DNA of 64,000 bases. Source: Sinomonas atrocyanea. Lineage in GTDB: Bacteria > Actinomycetota > Actinomycetes > Actinomycetales > Micrococcaceae. The notes beneath the pieces are model-generated. The model was given only the letters and a program-made list of their open reading frames with translations, was not told where the DNA came from and did no database searches. The stretch is from the NCBI RefSeq assembly GCF_030811715.1, contig NZ_JAUSRH010000013.1:62001-126000 (forward strand), in the 5' to 3' direction. Position 1 is the stretch's first letter. The number at the start of each line of letters is the position of its first letter. A program made the position numbers and the translations under genes. Below, piece by piece: positions 27,844-36,401 of this stretch.

Positions 27844-28457
27844 GAGGCGCCGGCGGCGGCCGAGTCGATGTGCTGCCCGGTGACGGCGCTTCCCTGTGGG
27901 CGGTCCTGCGGCCCGATCTCGACGTAGAGCGGGTTGCCCCTGAGGCGCCTGGCGAGGCCACGGTTCGTCGGTGCGTGCGGCACGTAGAGGTGACCGAACG
28001 GGTCCGCCACGACCACCACGCCGGCACGATGCGCAGTCTGCGCGTCGACCGCGTGGAGCCCCGCACACCGCGTCGTCGTCGGGCCCGCATGGAGGGTCCA
28101 CTCCTGCCGGTCGGCAGGGTCTTCGAGCTCGAGCTCCTCGAAGATGGCGCTCAGGACGTCCTCGCGCGTCGAGGGGTAGCGGCGCAGGAGCCGGTGGGCC
28201 TCGGGGTGGGCGTGCTGCTGGCGGAGGAACTGCTGCCGGAGCGAGTAGTGGTCCGCCGGGCCGAGGGACCGGCTCACGGCGAGGAGGCCGTCCGGGCCCG
28301 CCAGGAGGTGGCGGTACAGGCCGGAGCGGTCGATGACGCACCGGCTGGTCCCGGGCCGCTCGTCGGAACGGAGCAGCTCGGCTTCGGTCCGGTAGAGGTG
28401 GAACTCGCCGTCGTCGTCGACCACGATGAGGGGCATGGCGCCCTGGATGGCGCACAT
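27822..28457 (-). CDS. hypothetical soluble protein
   Basis: A 211-residue protein of no recognised family. It starts MCAIQGAMPLIVVDDDGEFH with GGGAAGGA about 8 bases upstream. A central region rich in His, Arg and Glu (RQQFLRQQHAHPEAHRLLRR) and a late VVVVADPFGHLYVPHAPTN strand are the only visible structure. The last 22 bases overlap the convergent DrrB-type gene, so the two transcripts would be complementary at their ends. Confidence 0.5.
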   Translation of the reverse strand: MCAIQGAMPLIVVDDDGEFHLYRTEAELLRSDERPGTSRCVIDRSGLYRHLLAGPDGLLAVSRSLGPADHYSLRQQFLRQQHAHPEAHRLLRRYPSTREDVLSAIFEELELEDPADRQEWTLHAGPTTTRCAGLHAVDAQTAHRAGVVVVADPFGHLYVPHAPTNRGLARRLRGNPLYVEIGPQDRPQGSAVTGQHIDSAAAGASQPAFLR

Positions 28458-28617
28458 CGTTTCTGTCCTTCCCGGAGCCCTCGGGGCGGGGCCCTCTCTG
28501 AATGAGAGCACCCCGAAGGGCGCCAGCGGGCCGTTCTTTGCAGGACGTTGACGCGGCCCGGGCAAGCCTTGACGGGATCTTGACGGGCCCCGCACCACCG
28601 GGCGGGTCCGCGCAGGC

Positions 28618-29163
28618 TCAGAGCGCGAGCGTGTAGTACGCGCTGTTCGGGTCCTCGGTGTAGTCGGCAAACGGCGCGCACGGAGTGAATCCGTGCTTCG
28701 CGTAGAGCGCGCGGGCCGGCAGGAAGTACTCCTCCGTGCCCGTCTCGAGCGCGAGCCGGCGGATGCCCCTGGACCTGCACTCGCCGATGATCGCTGTCAG
28801 CAGCTCGCTCGCGACGCCGCGGCCGCGGGCAGCGGCACTCGTGCGCATCGACTTGACCTCGGCCATCGCCGCGTCGTGCTGCTTCAGAGCCCCGACGCCG
28901 AGCAGCGTGCCCGTGCCGGCGGCGCGGGCCGACCAGAAGGTGATGTCCGGCTGGGCCAGGGCAGCCGGGTCCAGGGCGTGCACGCTCTCGGCCGGCGAGG
29001 TCGCATGCATCTCCCGCAGGTGCTCCTCGAGCAGGGCGAGCACGTCGGGGGCCTGGGGGTCGTCGAGGGCGATGAGCACCTCTTGATGGTAGGCGCTGTG
29101 ATGGTAGGCGCTCCGGGCGGCGGGGATGTTTGGCCCGAAAGCGGACGGGCACCACATGCACAT
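28618..29163 (-). CDS. YsnE-like GNAT acetyltransferase
   Basis: A 181-residue acetyltransferase. It resembles the YsnE-type group: EEHLREMHATSPAESVHALDP, TFWSARAAGTGTLLGVGALK, the acetyl-CoA site VKSMRTSAAARGRGVASELL and the C-terminal YFLPARALYAKHGFTPC. The real start may be later, at GTG 29079, because the N-terminal 28 residues lie over a tandem 15-bp duplication (29084-29113) and are unlike the family. Substrate unknown. Confidence 0.8.
   Translation of the reverse strand: MCMWCPSAFGPNIPAARSAYHHSAYHQEVLIALDDPQAPDVLALLEEHLREMHATSPAESVHALDPAALAQPDITFWSARAAGTGTLLGVGALKQHDAAMAEVKSMRTSAAARGRGVASELLTAIIGECRSRGIRRLALETGTEEYFLPARALYAKHGFTPCAPFADYTEDPNSAYYTLAL
29084..29113. repeat. tandem 15-bp duplication
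   Basis: TGATGGTAGGCGCTG (29084-29098) is followed at once by TGATGGTAGGCGCTC (29099-29113). It lies at the 5' end of the GNAT gene and may have extended or shifted its start. Confidence 0.7.
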
Positions 29164-29220
29164 CCCTCAAGAAGAGCGGGGCAGCAGCACGCAGATCCAC
29201 GAACCTGAGGAGAAGCAGCG

Positions 29221-30138
29221 ATGATCGGACGTGAAAAGGTCGAGACGCTCGGACGCAACGGCGGAGCCGTCGTCGGACAGGACGGCGAGAAGATCGGCGG
29301 CATCGGCGAGCTCTACGTCGACGACGACACCAGCCAGCCCACATGGGTCACCGTCAAGACCGGCCTGTTCGGCATGAAGGAGTCCTTCGTTCCCCTCCAG
29401 GACGCAGACCTCCGGGGTGACGACCTCGTAGTCCCCTACACCAAGGACCAGGTCAAGGACGCACCCCGCATCGACCCCGACGGGCACCTCGAGCCCGGCG
29501 AGGAGGACCGCCTCTACAAGCACTACGGCCGTTCCGACGGGGCCGCCCGGGGCGTCGTCGGTGGGACCTCCGGCCGCGAGCAGGCGGACGTCGCGTCGGA
29601 GCCCGTTCGGGGCGACACGGGCTCGGTCTACGGCGAGGGCGGCTCCGCCTACGGCGGCACCGGGGAGTCCGCGGGCCTGGCCGGCACCGACACCGAGCAG
29701 ACCGAGAGGGCCAGCGAAGTCTCGGGCACGCAGCGCAGGTCGGAGCCGGGTACGGGCACGGACGATGCGATGACCCGCTCCGAGGAGCGGCTCAACGTCG
29801 GCACCGAGAAGCAGGAGGTCGGACGGGCCCGGCTGCGCAAGTACGTGACCACGGAGAACGTCACCAAGACCGTCCCGGTCCAGCGTGAGGAAGTCCGCGT
29901 GGAACGCGAGCCGATCACGGATGAGAACCGCGGCGCCGCTATGGGCGGCCCAGACCTTACCGAAGACGAGCACGAGGTCACCCTCCACGAGGAGCGCCCC
30001 GTGGTGGACAAGGAGACGGTACCCGTCGAGCGCGTCCGCCTCGGAACCGAGACGCGCACCAGCGAGGAGACCGTGAACGAAGAAGTCTCCAAGGAGCACA
30101 TCGACACCGAGGGGACGGAGGGCGGCCGCAGGCCCTGA
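29221..30138 (+). CDS. PRC-barrel/YsnF (DUF2382) stress protein
   Basis: A 305-residue soluble protein. The N-terminal PRC barrel (residues 1-90) has NGGAVVGQDGEKIGGIGELYVDD and the LVVPYTKDQVKDAPRID segment. After a Gly/Ser/Thr-rich linker, the C-terminal YsnF/AvaK domain (about 180-290) shows EERLNVGTEKQEVGRARLRK, TVPVQREEVRVEREPI and VVDKETVPVERVRL. Such proteins are common general-stress products in actinobacteria with no known enzyme activity. A strong AGGAGAAGCAGCG leader precedes ATG 29221. It is separated from the aldolase gene by a long terminator hairpin. Confidence 0.88.
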   Translation: MIGREKVETLGRNGGAVVGQDGEKIGGIGELYVDDDTSQPTWVTVKTGLFGMKESFVPLQDADLRGDDLVVPYTKDQVKDAPRIDPDGHLEPGEEDRLYKHYGRSDGAARGVVGGTSGREQADVASEPVRGDTGSVYGEGGSAYGGTGESAGLAGTDTEQTERASEVSGTQRRSEPGTGTDDAMTRSEERLNVGTEKQEVGRARLRKYVTTENVTKTVPVQREEVRVEREPITDENRGAAMGGPDLTEDEHEVTLHEERPVVDKETVPVERVRLGTETRTSEETVNEEVSKEHIDTEGTEGGRRP

Positions 30139-30157
30139 CCTCACTCTGACCGGCAAG

Positions 30158-30197
30158 AGGGGCCTGAGGAGGACGAATTCGTCCTCCCCAGGCCCCT
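30158..30197. terminator. bidirectional terminator hairpin
   Basis: A 40-base inverted repeat (20-bp arms, one mismatch) centred between 30177 and 30178, between the convergent stress-protein and aldolase genes. It can end both transcripts. Confidence 0.85.
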
Positions 30198-30224
30198 TCG
30201 TTCGGCCTTGTGATGGCTGGGGAT

Positions 30225-30872
30225 CTACGTGGCCGCGTTCTGTGACTGCGCTTGAACGCTCGCCCCCGGCCTGCCCATCAGTTCCGCGAGCTTGGGGAGC
30301 TGAGTCGGGTCCTCGAGCGCAGACCCGACAGCGACGACCTTCGCGCCGGCGGCGAGGAACTCCCCCGCGTTCCCGGCATGCATGCCGCCCGTCGTGACGA
30401 ACTTCGCCGCCGGGAAGGGGCCCTCCATCGCCTTGATCCACTCGGTGCCCAGCACCGAGGCGGGGAACGCCTTGAGCCAGGTCAGGCCCTCCCTGAGCGC
30501 GATCTGGACCTCGCTCGGCGTCGCCACCCCGGGCAGAGGCAGCAGCCCGGCGTCGGAGGAGGCCCGGACGACCTCGAGGTCGAGCCCCGGGCTCACGGTG
30601 AAGTGGGCGCCGGCATCGACAGCCTGCTGCACGTGCCCGGCCGAGACCACGGTGCCCGCGCCCACGACCTTGCCCCGCTCGCGCCCGGCCGCGGCCACAA
30701 CGCGCAGGGCCTCGACGTCGTCGGGAGTCTGGATGGGCAGCTCGACGACGTCAATGCCGAGGTCCCAGGCGGTCGTGGAAACGGCGAGGCTCCTCTCCAC
30801 CCCGATGCCGCGGAGGATCGCCATGAGCGGCGCCCCGCCGAAGATGCTGCTGAACTCGGAATTGTCGACCAT
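30225..30872 (-). CDS. KDPG/2-keto-3-deoxy-sugar-acid aldolase
   Basis: A 215-residue class I aldolase of the Eda/KHG family. The key residues fit: Arg21 (AILRG), Glu44 (VVELPIQ) and Schiff-base Lys134 (LKAFPAS). It cleaves 2-keto-3-deoxy acids (phosphorylated or not) to pyruvate and an aldehyde. The exact substrate cannot be read from sequence. It is transcribed with the IclR gene upstream (55-bp gap) and next to the sugar-acid genes, so a pentonate or hexonate derivative is likely. Confidence 0.87.
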   Translation of the reverse strand: MVDNSEFSSIFGGAPLMAILRGIGVERSLAVSTTAWDLGIDVVELPIQTPDDVEALRVVAAAGRERGKVVGAGTVVSAGHVQQAVDAGAHFTVSPGLDLEVVRASSDAGLLPLPGVATPSEVQIALREGLTWLKAFPASVLGTEWIKAMEGPFPAAKFVTTGGMHAGNAGEFLAAGAKVVAVGSALEDPTQLPKLAELMGRPGASVQAQSQNAAT

Positions 30873-30927
30873 GGGATGGACCGATCCTTTCAGTCAGTGA
30901 ACTCGTGAGCGCTGCCGACGCCCGCCG

Positions 30928-31695
30928 TCAGGCCAGCAGCTCCTGGACCCGAGAGGCTGCGGCGCGTGCAGCCGGCACGAACCCCCGCACCGAGTCGAGG
31001 TCGGTGAGGAGGGTGACCGTCGAGATGCTGACCGCGCCGACGGTCCGCCCTCCGGTCTGCACGGGCACGGCGAGGCAGCGGATATTGGCCTCGTTCTCCT
31101 CTTCGTCGAGGGCGAAGCCCTGCGCCCTGATGCGGGAGAGGTCGTCGAGCAACGCTTCGAGCGTCTGGTGGGTGCGGGGGGTCCGGGCAGCCAGGCCCGT
31201 GCGGCCCACCAGCTCTGCCACCTCCGTATCCTGCATTCCTGCCAGGATGCACTTGCCGATCGCCGTGCTGTGCAGGAGCTGCCTCATCCCGACGTGGGAG
31301 GCGATGCCGAAGCCCTGCGGACCTTCGACCTTGTGGGTGTAGATGAAGTGGTCGCCAGCAGCGAGTCCCAAGTGCACGGTCTGCGAGACCGTCCTGGAGA
31401 GGTCTTGGAGGACGCCGTCCACGCTGGCATTGACCGGGTCACGCATGGCGGCGGCGGCCAGCGCCCGTGCCCGGGGGCCGAGTTCGTAGGAACCGCCGTC
31501 GTGGACTGCCGCCCACCCTTCGGACACCAGCACGCCGAGCAGGCGGTGCGCCGTGGACTTCGCCATGCCGGCCTCGCGCGCCAGGGAGGCCAGCTGCGTC
31601 CTCCCCTCGGAACTGCCCAGCGCTTCCAGCAGTCTGAGCAGCTTCCTGGGGGCCGCCCCGTCACCGGCAGCGGAACCGTGCGTCGTCGTCGTCAT
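30928..31695 (-). CDS. IclR-family transcriptional regulator
   Basis: A 255-residue regulator: N-terminal winged HTH (LLRLLEALGSSEGRTQLASL, KSTAHRLLGVLV) and a C-terminal ligand-sensing domain with DLSRTVSQTVHLGLAAGDHFIYTHKVEGP and the ARTPRTHQTL loop. ATG 31695 follows GAGGGAGGG; a longer frame reaching 31767 lacks a ribosome site. It is divergent from the transporter operon and likely senses a pathway intermediate. A palindrome at 31805-31821 is its candidate operator. Confidence 0.9.
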   Translation of the reverse strand: MTTTTHGSAAGDGAAPRKLLRLLEALGSSEGRTQLASLAREAGMAKSTAHRLLGVLVSEGWAAVHDGGSYELGPRARALAAAAMRDPVNASVDGVLQDLSRTVSQTVHLGLAAGDHFIYTHKVEGPQGFGIASHVGMRQLLHSTAIGKCILAGMQDTEVAELVGRTGLAARTPRTHQTLEALLDDLSRIRAQGFALDEEENEANIRCLAVPVQTGGRTVGAVSISTVTLLTDLDSVRGFVPAARAAASRVQELLA

Positions 31696-31804
31696 TGCCC
31701 TCCCTCGTTCCTCGGCAGCTTCCGGCCGAGACGGCGTCGGCAATTGACACCTCTCGGGAGGATCCATAGCCTACTTCCTATACGATTCCATCACCCTGAA
31801 TACC

Positions 31805-31821
31805 GTTCCGTCAAGCGGAAC
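31805..31821. promoter_or_regulatory. palindrome, candidate IclR operator
   Basis: GTTCCGTCAAGCGGAAC: 6-bp perfect arms around a 5-base spacer, in the divergent region between the IclR gene and the transporter. It sits 26 bases before the transporter start, a repressor-like position. The 5-base-spaced GTTCC/GGAAC geometry resembles sites of IclR-family proteins such as KdgR. Confidence 0.6.
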
Positions 31822-31846
31822 GCAGGTGGTCGGCAAAGGAGCCGCT

Positions 31847-33238
31847 GTGGACCAGAGAGAACTGTTGACCCTGAGCGATCGGGCCGCAAAGCACGTGCTG
31901 AACCAGGAGGGGACGGGGGACGGCCGCCGTGCTGGCTGGCTGATGATCTCGACCATCCTCATCGAGGCGTGGGACCTCTACTCCATCTCCTTCCTCCTGA
32001 TCTTCGTGAGCAAGGACCTCCATCCCAGCCCAGCGATGCTGGGACTCGCGTCCGGCGCGGTCCAAGCGGGAGCGCTCCTGGGTGCCTTCTTCGGGGGCTG
32101 GATCGCGGACCGCCTCGGCAGGCGGAAAGTCTTCCTGGCCACGATGATCGCGTTCATCGTCTTGGCCGCCGCACAGGGCTTCGCGACCGACATGTGGCAG
32201 CTGGTCATCATTCGGTTCCTGCTCGGCTTCCCGCTCGGCAGCGACATTTCGACCGGCTACGCCTACATCATGGAGAGCATGCCCAAGGGCAAGCGCGAAG
32301 TAATGGGCAACCGGTGGCAGATGATGTTCGGCATCGGGGAGATCGTCGCCATCGTCGTGATCACCGTGCTCTACATGACCGGCATGGACCACGCCCTGCT
32401 GTGGAGGCTGGGACTGGCGCTGGGGGCCGTGCCGGCATTGGCCCTGCTGGCCCTGCGACTGGACGTTCCGGACACCGCTCTCGCCCTCATCCAGCGGGGC
32501 AAGTTCGCGCAGGCCAAGAAGGTCTCCCGCGAGATGTTCAACGACGACCTCGAGATGCTGCCCGACCAGGACTACGCGATCGACCGGCCCCGCACACGGG
32601 ACTTCCTGACCAGCATCTGGGCCGACCCCACGCGCCGGCGGGCCACCATCTTCGCCTGGATCTCCAACGCCATGCAGGGAGCGGAGTTCGCCGCGTTCGG
32701 GTTCTACCTGCCGACCATCCTCATCCTCACCGGCGTCTCCGGCATCACGGCGACCAACTTCCTCACAGCAGGCATCTATGTCATCGCCACGATCGGCGGG
32801 TTCACCGCACCCTTGGCCACCCCCAAGATCGGCCACAAGGGCGTCGCCCGCGTGGGCTACGGGCTGGCGTTCGTCTCCCTGATCCTCGCCGCCATCTTCC
32901 TGCAGGTGGACTGGAAGCCCCTGGTCCCGCTCGCGGCGGCCGGCCTGATGTTCGGCCACTACTGGGACGCGTCCAACGGCATGACCATCGCCTCGATGGT
33001 CGCCCCCTCGCGCTACCGGGCGACCGCTTCGGGGTTCGGCTACATCTTCGTGAAGCTCGCGTCGTTCGTCTCGATCTTCTTCTTCCCGATCATGTTCACC
33101 GCGCTCGGAGTGCCGCTGGCCACCGCCCTCGTTGCCCTGCTGTCCCTGACCGGCTACCTCGCCGCGACGTACATCCTCCCCGAGGTGTACGGCTACGTCG
33201 AGCAGGAGCAGGTCACCGCGACGGAGGGGGTCCTGTGA
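31847..33238 (+). CDS. MFS sugar/organic-acid transporter
   Basis: A 463-residue, 12-helix transporter. Motif A-like GGWIADRLGRRKVFLATM is near residue 80, RFLLGFPLGSDISTGY near 122, and a central loop with DYAIDRPRTRDFL follows. The GTG 31847 start is chosen because AAAGGAG lies 6 bases upstream. It heads the catabolic operon (overlap GTGA with the next gene), so it presumably imports the sugar acid that the enzymes degrade. A substrate cannot be named from sequence. Confidence 0.88.
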   Translation: MDQRELLTLSDRAAKHVLNQEGTGDGRRAGWLMISTILIEAWDLYSISFLLIFVSKDLHPSPAMLGLASGAVQAGALLGAFFGGWIADRLGRRKVFLATMIAFIVLAAAQGFATDMWQLVIIRFLLGFPLGSDISTGYAYIMESMPKGKREVMGNRWQMMFGIGEIVAIVVITVLYMTGMDHALLWRLGLALGAVPALALLALRLDVPDTALALIQRGKFAQAKKVSREMFNDDLEMLPDQDYAIDRPRTRDFLTSIWADPTRRRATIFAWISNAMQGAEFAAFGFYLPTILILTGVSGITATNFLTAGIYVIATIGGFTAPLATPKIGHKGVARVGYGLAFVSLILAAIFLQVDWKPLVPLAAAGLMFGHYWDASNGMTIASMVAPSRYRATASGFGYIFVKLASFVSIFFFPIMFTALGVPLATALVALLSLTGYLAATYILPEVYGYVEQEQVTATEGVL

Positions 33239-34209
33239 GCTCTTCACCGCGCATCGTCGTCACCGACTGGGACCAGGACTCGCTCGCCGAGGAGGAGGCA
33301 GTCGCCGCCTCGAGGGGCATGGAGCTGGTCCGGGCCGACTGCCGCACGGAGGAGGACGTCATCCGGGCGGCCGAGGGGGCCCGAGGCATTCTGGTCCAGT
33401 ACGCGCCGGTGACCCGTCGCGTCCTTGAGGCGCTGCCTGGGCTGAAGGCCGTGGGACGCTACGGGGTCGGCGTCGACAACGTGGACGTGGACGCCGCCAC
33501 CTCTCTGGGCGTTGCCGTGTGCAACGTCCCGGACTACGGCACCGAGGACGTCAGCGACCACGCCATCGCGCTCACCATGGCCCTCGCCCGCGGCGTTGCC
33601 GCCCTGGACCGCGCCATGCGCAGCGGCGACTACTCGCTCGCCCCGGCACAGCCGCTGCACCGCCTCTCCGGACGCGTCTTCGGGGTCGCCGGCCTCGGCC
33701 TGATCGGGGCCGCGACAGCCCGCAAGGCCAGAGGGCTCGGGTACAGCACCATCGGCTTCGACCCGCTCCACTCCCCCGGCACCGTCAGCCCGGACGGGAC
33801 ACCGGTCGTGACGTTCGACGAGCTCGTCAGGCGGGCTGACGTGCTCTCCCTCCACGTCCCGCTCAACGGGCACACGCGCCACCTGATCAACGCCGACGTC
33901 CTGGCGAAGATGAAACCGGGAGCCGTGGTCATCAACACCTGCCGCGGCGGCGTGGTGGACACGGACGCGCTGGTGGAGGCTCTGGAGTCGGGAAGCATCC
34001 GAGGGGCCGGGCTGGACGTGTTCGAGGAAGAGCCCCTTCCGTCAGCCAGCAGGCTTCTCGGACTCGAGAATGTCGTCCTCACGCCGCACGCCGCGTGGTA
34101 CAGCGAGGAATCGCAGGAAGAACTCAAGCGCCGGACGGCCGAGAACGTGATGGATGTCGCTGCCGGCCAGACGCCCCGCAACATCGTCAACCCGGAGGTA
34201 CTCGCATGA
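33235..34209 (+). CDS. D-isomer 2-hydroxyacid dehydrogenase
   Basis: A 324-residue NAD(P)-dependent oxidoreductase. The Rossmann motif GLGLIGAATAR is at about 153-163, catalytic Arg in NTCRGGVVD, Glu in GLDVFEEEP and His in LTPHAAWYS. The substrate domain has YGVGVDNVDVDAA. It starts at GTG 33235 overlapping the transporter stop. It reduces a 2-keto acid or oxidises a D-2-hydroxy acid; here it pairs with an FMN-dependent L-type enzyme, so the two could interconvert stereoisomers. Confidence 0.9.
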   Translation: MSSSPRIVVTDWDQDSLAEEEAVAASRGMELVRADCRTEEDVIRAAEGARGILVQYAPVTRRVLEALPGLKAVGRYGVGVDNVDVDAATSLGVAVCNVPDYGTEDVSDHAIALTMALARGVAALDRAMRSGDYSLAPAQPLHRLSGRVFGVAGLGLIGAATARKARGLGYSTIGFDPLHSPGTVSPDGTPVVTFDELVRRADVLSLHVPLNGHTRHLINADVLAKMKPGAVVINTCRGGVVDTDALVEALESGSIRGAGLDVFEEEPLPSASRLLGLENVVLTPHAAWYSEESQEELKRRTAENVMDVAAGQTPRNIVNPEVLA

Positions 34210-35504
34210 CCGAGACCGAGACCGTCAAGCGCTCTGAGAAGCCGGCCCCGGACGGCCGAGTGCAGGTGCGCCGACGGCTGCCCCGGATCTCCGAGGTGCG
34301 CGAACTGCTGCAGTTCCGTGCGCCGGTCCTGGACCCGGTCAGGCGCCGACTGGAGAGCGCCCTCACCATCGAGGACCTGCGCCGCATAGGCCGCCGCACC
34401 ACTCCGCGCGCCGTCTTCGACTACGTCGACGGCGCGGCGGACGCCGAGGTGACGGCATCCCGCAACCTGCAGGCTTTCCGGGACGCGGTCTTCGTTCCCG
34501 AGAACCTCAACCCGGTGGTCGATCCAGACCTCTCCACCGAGCTCCTCGGCGAACGGATCGCTTTCCCGCTCGTCTTCGCACCCACCGGGTACACCCGGAT
34601 GATGCACCACGAGGGTGAAGCGGCGGTGGCCCGCGTCGCCCAGCGCCGCAACCTGCCGTACGCCCTCTCGACGGTCGGAACCACCACCATCGAAGATGTG
34701 CGGGAGGCTGCACCAGAGGGGAAGAACTGGTTCCAGCTCTACCTCACCAACAACCGGCGACTGAACAACGAACTGGTGGACCGCGCACTCGAGGCCGGGT
34801 GCCGCACGGTCCTGCTGACCATCGATACAGCAGTAGGCGGCCGGCGCCTGAAGGACGTCCGCAACGGCCTGACGATTCCGCCCTCGCTGACCCTGAAGAC
34901 CTTCCTGGACATGTCCCGCTTCCCGTACTGGTGGATCAACAAGCTCACCACCGAGCCCATCGATTTCGCCTCCGTCCGCGACTTCCCCGGGACCTCCGCG
35001 GACGTCGCAGCCCTCTTGTTTGATCCGGGGCTCGACTATGACGACCTGGTCTGGCTGCGGAAGAAGTGGCCGCACAACCTCCTGGTGAAAGGCATCCAGA
35101 ACCCCGACGACGCCCGCCGGGTGACGGAGCTCGGAGCCGACGGCGTGGTGGTCTCCAACCACGGCGGGCGCCAGCTCGACCGGACTCCGGCCACCCTCGA
35201 CATCCTGCCGGCGGTGCGGGAGGCGGTCGGCCCAGACGCCACCGTGCTGCTCGACAGCGGAATCAGGCATGGACAGGACATCATCGCCGCCGTGGCCAAC
35301 GGCGCAGACGCCGTGATGATCGGCCGGGCCTACCTCTATGGGCTGATGGCGGGCGGCGAGGCCGGCGTCGAACGAGCGGTGGAGATCCTGCTTTCCGAGT
35401 ACCGCCGGGGCCTCCAACTCCTCGGGCTCGACGCGACGTCGAAAATCGCCCCACGCCATGTGAGCCTCCACGCCAACACCCCTGAAGGGACTCCGATCCG
35501 ATGA
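34206..35504 (+). CDS. FMN-dependent L-2-hydroxyacid dehydrogenase (LldD family)
   Basis: A 432-residue TIM-barrel flavoenzyme. It has an N-terminal 60-residue extension, TPRAVFDYVDGAADAEVT, LAPTGYTRMMHHEGE-type FMN loop, the FQLYLTNNRR segment and the catalytic block VVSNHGGRQLDRTPATLD carrying the active His and Arg. It oxidises L-2-hydroxy acids using FMN and passes electrons to quinone or O2. ATG 34206 overlaps the preceding stop (ATGA) and the last codons overlap the next start, so it is embedded in the operon. Confidence 0.9.
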   Translation: MTETETVKRSEKPAPDGRVQVRRRLPRISEVRELLQFRAPVLDPVRRRLESALTIEDLRRIGRRTTPRAVFDYVDGAADAEVTASRNLQAFRDAVFVPENLNPVVDPDLSTELLGERIAFPLVFAPTGYTRMMHHEGEAAVARVAQRRNLPYALSTVGTTTIEDVREAAPEGKNWFQLYLTNNRRLNNELVDRALEAGCRTVLLTIDTAVGGRRLKDVRNGLTIPPSLTLKTFLDMSRFPYWWINKLTTEPIDFASVRDFPGTSADVAALLFDPGLDYDDLVWLRKKWPHNLLVKGIQNPDDARRVTELGADGVVVSNHGGRQLDRTPATLDILPAVREAVGPDATVLLDSGIRHGQDIIAAVANGADAVMIGRAYLYGLMAGGEAGVERAVEILLSEYRRGLQLLGLDATSKIAPRHVSLHANTPEGTPIR

Positions 35505-36382
35505 CCAGGAACCAGCCGCTCAACCCCAACGATGCACCCCTCGGAACTCTGCTGAAGGCCCGGACCCAGTCCGGAGCCGCCCGCTGGTTCTACCAGAGCC
35601 CGGATGGACTGCGCGCCCTCGGCGCGGAAACCCGACTCGGGTCCTTGCTCGCCCTCGAGGTCTCCGACGCCCTGCGCACCCTCGACGCAGCCCCCCTCGC
35701 CTCCGAGGCTCCGACGCAGCTCCTCGCCCCGGTAGACGACTACACCGAGGTCTGGGCAGCAGGGGTGACCTACCAGATCTCGAAGGAAGCCCGGATGGAG
35801 GAAAGCAGCGAGGCGGACATCTACGACCGGGTGTACGACGCCGAGCGGCCGGAGCTGTTCTTCAAGGGGCTCGGCTGGCGGGTCTCCGGACCCGGCGGAC
35901 CGGCGGGCATCCGAGCCGACTCGGAACTGAACGTCCCGGAACCAGAACTTGCCCTCGTCCTGAACTTCCGAGGCGAGGTCATGGGCTACACGATCTGCAA
36001 CGACATGAGCTCGCGGTCCATCGAAGGCGAGAACCCGCTCTACCTGCCGCAGGCCAAGGTGTACCGGCACAGCTGCGTCATCGGGCCCTGGATCCGGCTG
36101 GCAGGCGCCATGCCCGATCCGGACAACACGGGGATCACCATGGACATCGCCCGGCGCGGCGAGGTGGTGTGGAAGGGGAGCACGTCCACGGCGAAGCTCA
36201 AGCGGAAGTTCACGGAGCTCGCCGACTACCTCATCCGCGCAGAGGACTACCCGGAGGGCGCTGTGCTCTCGACCGGGACCTCCGTCGTCCCGGACCTGGA
36301 CTTCATCCTGTCCGAGGGGGACAACGTGACGATCGGCATCGAAGGCATCGGCGTGCTCTCCAACGCCGTGGCCCGGGTCTGA
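35501..36382 (+). CDS. FAH-family 2-keto-3-deoxy-acid dehydratase
   Basis: A 293-residue fumarylacetoacetate-hydrolase-fold protein. The metal-binding pattern EPELALVLNFRGE (Glu-x-Glu plus later Asp) is present. NDMSSRSIEGENPLYLPQAK then VYRHSCVIGPW is typical of the KdaD/AraD1 group, which dehydrates 2-keto-3-deoxy-D-arabinonate to 2-oxoglutarate semialdehyde. That group is rarer than plain FAH hydrolases; the assignment rests on these segments and on the downstream semialdehyde dehydrogenase. Confidence 0.82.
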   Translation: MTRNQPLNPNDAPLGTLLKARTQSGAARWFYQSPDGLRALGAETRLGSLLALEVSDALRTLDAAPLASEAPTQLLAPVDDYTEVWAAGVTYQISKEARMEESSEADIYDRVYDAERPELFFKGLGWRVSGPGGPAGIRADSELNVPEPELALVLNFRGEVMGYTICNDMSSRSIEGENPLYLPQAKVYRHSCVIGPWIRLAGAMPDPDNTGITMDIARRGEVVWKGSTSTAKLKRKFTELADYLIRAEDYPEGAVLSTGTSVVPDLDFILSEGDNVTIGIEGIGVLSNAVARV

Positions 36383-36401
36383 GACAGCGAAAGGAGCTTG
36401 A

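Noticed and set aside
30225-30872. Calling the aldolase specifically Entner-Doudoroff KDPG aldolase
   Set aside because: The family motif is shared with several 2-keto-3-deoxy-acid aldolases and no edd or zwf gene is nearby; a broader call is safer.
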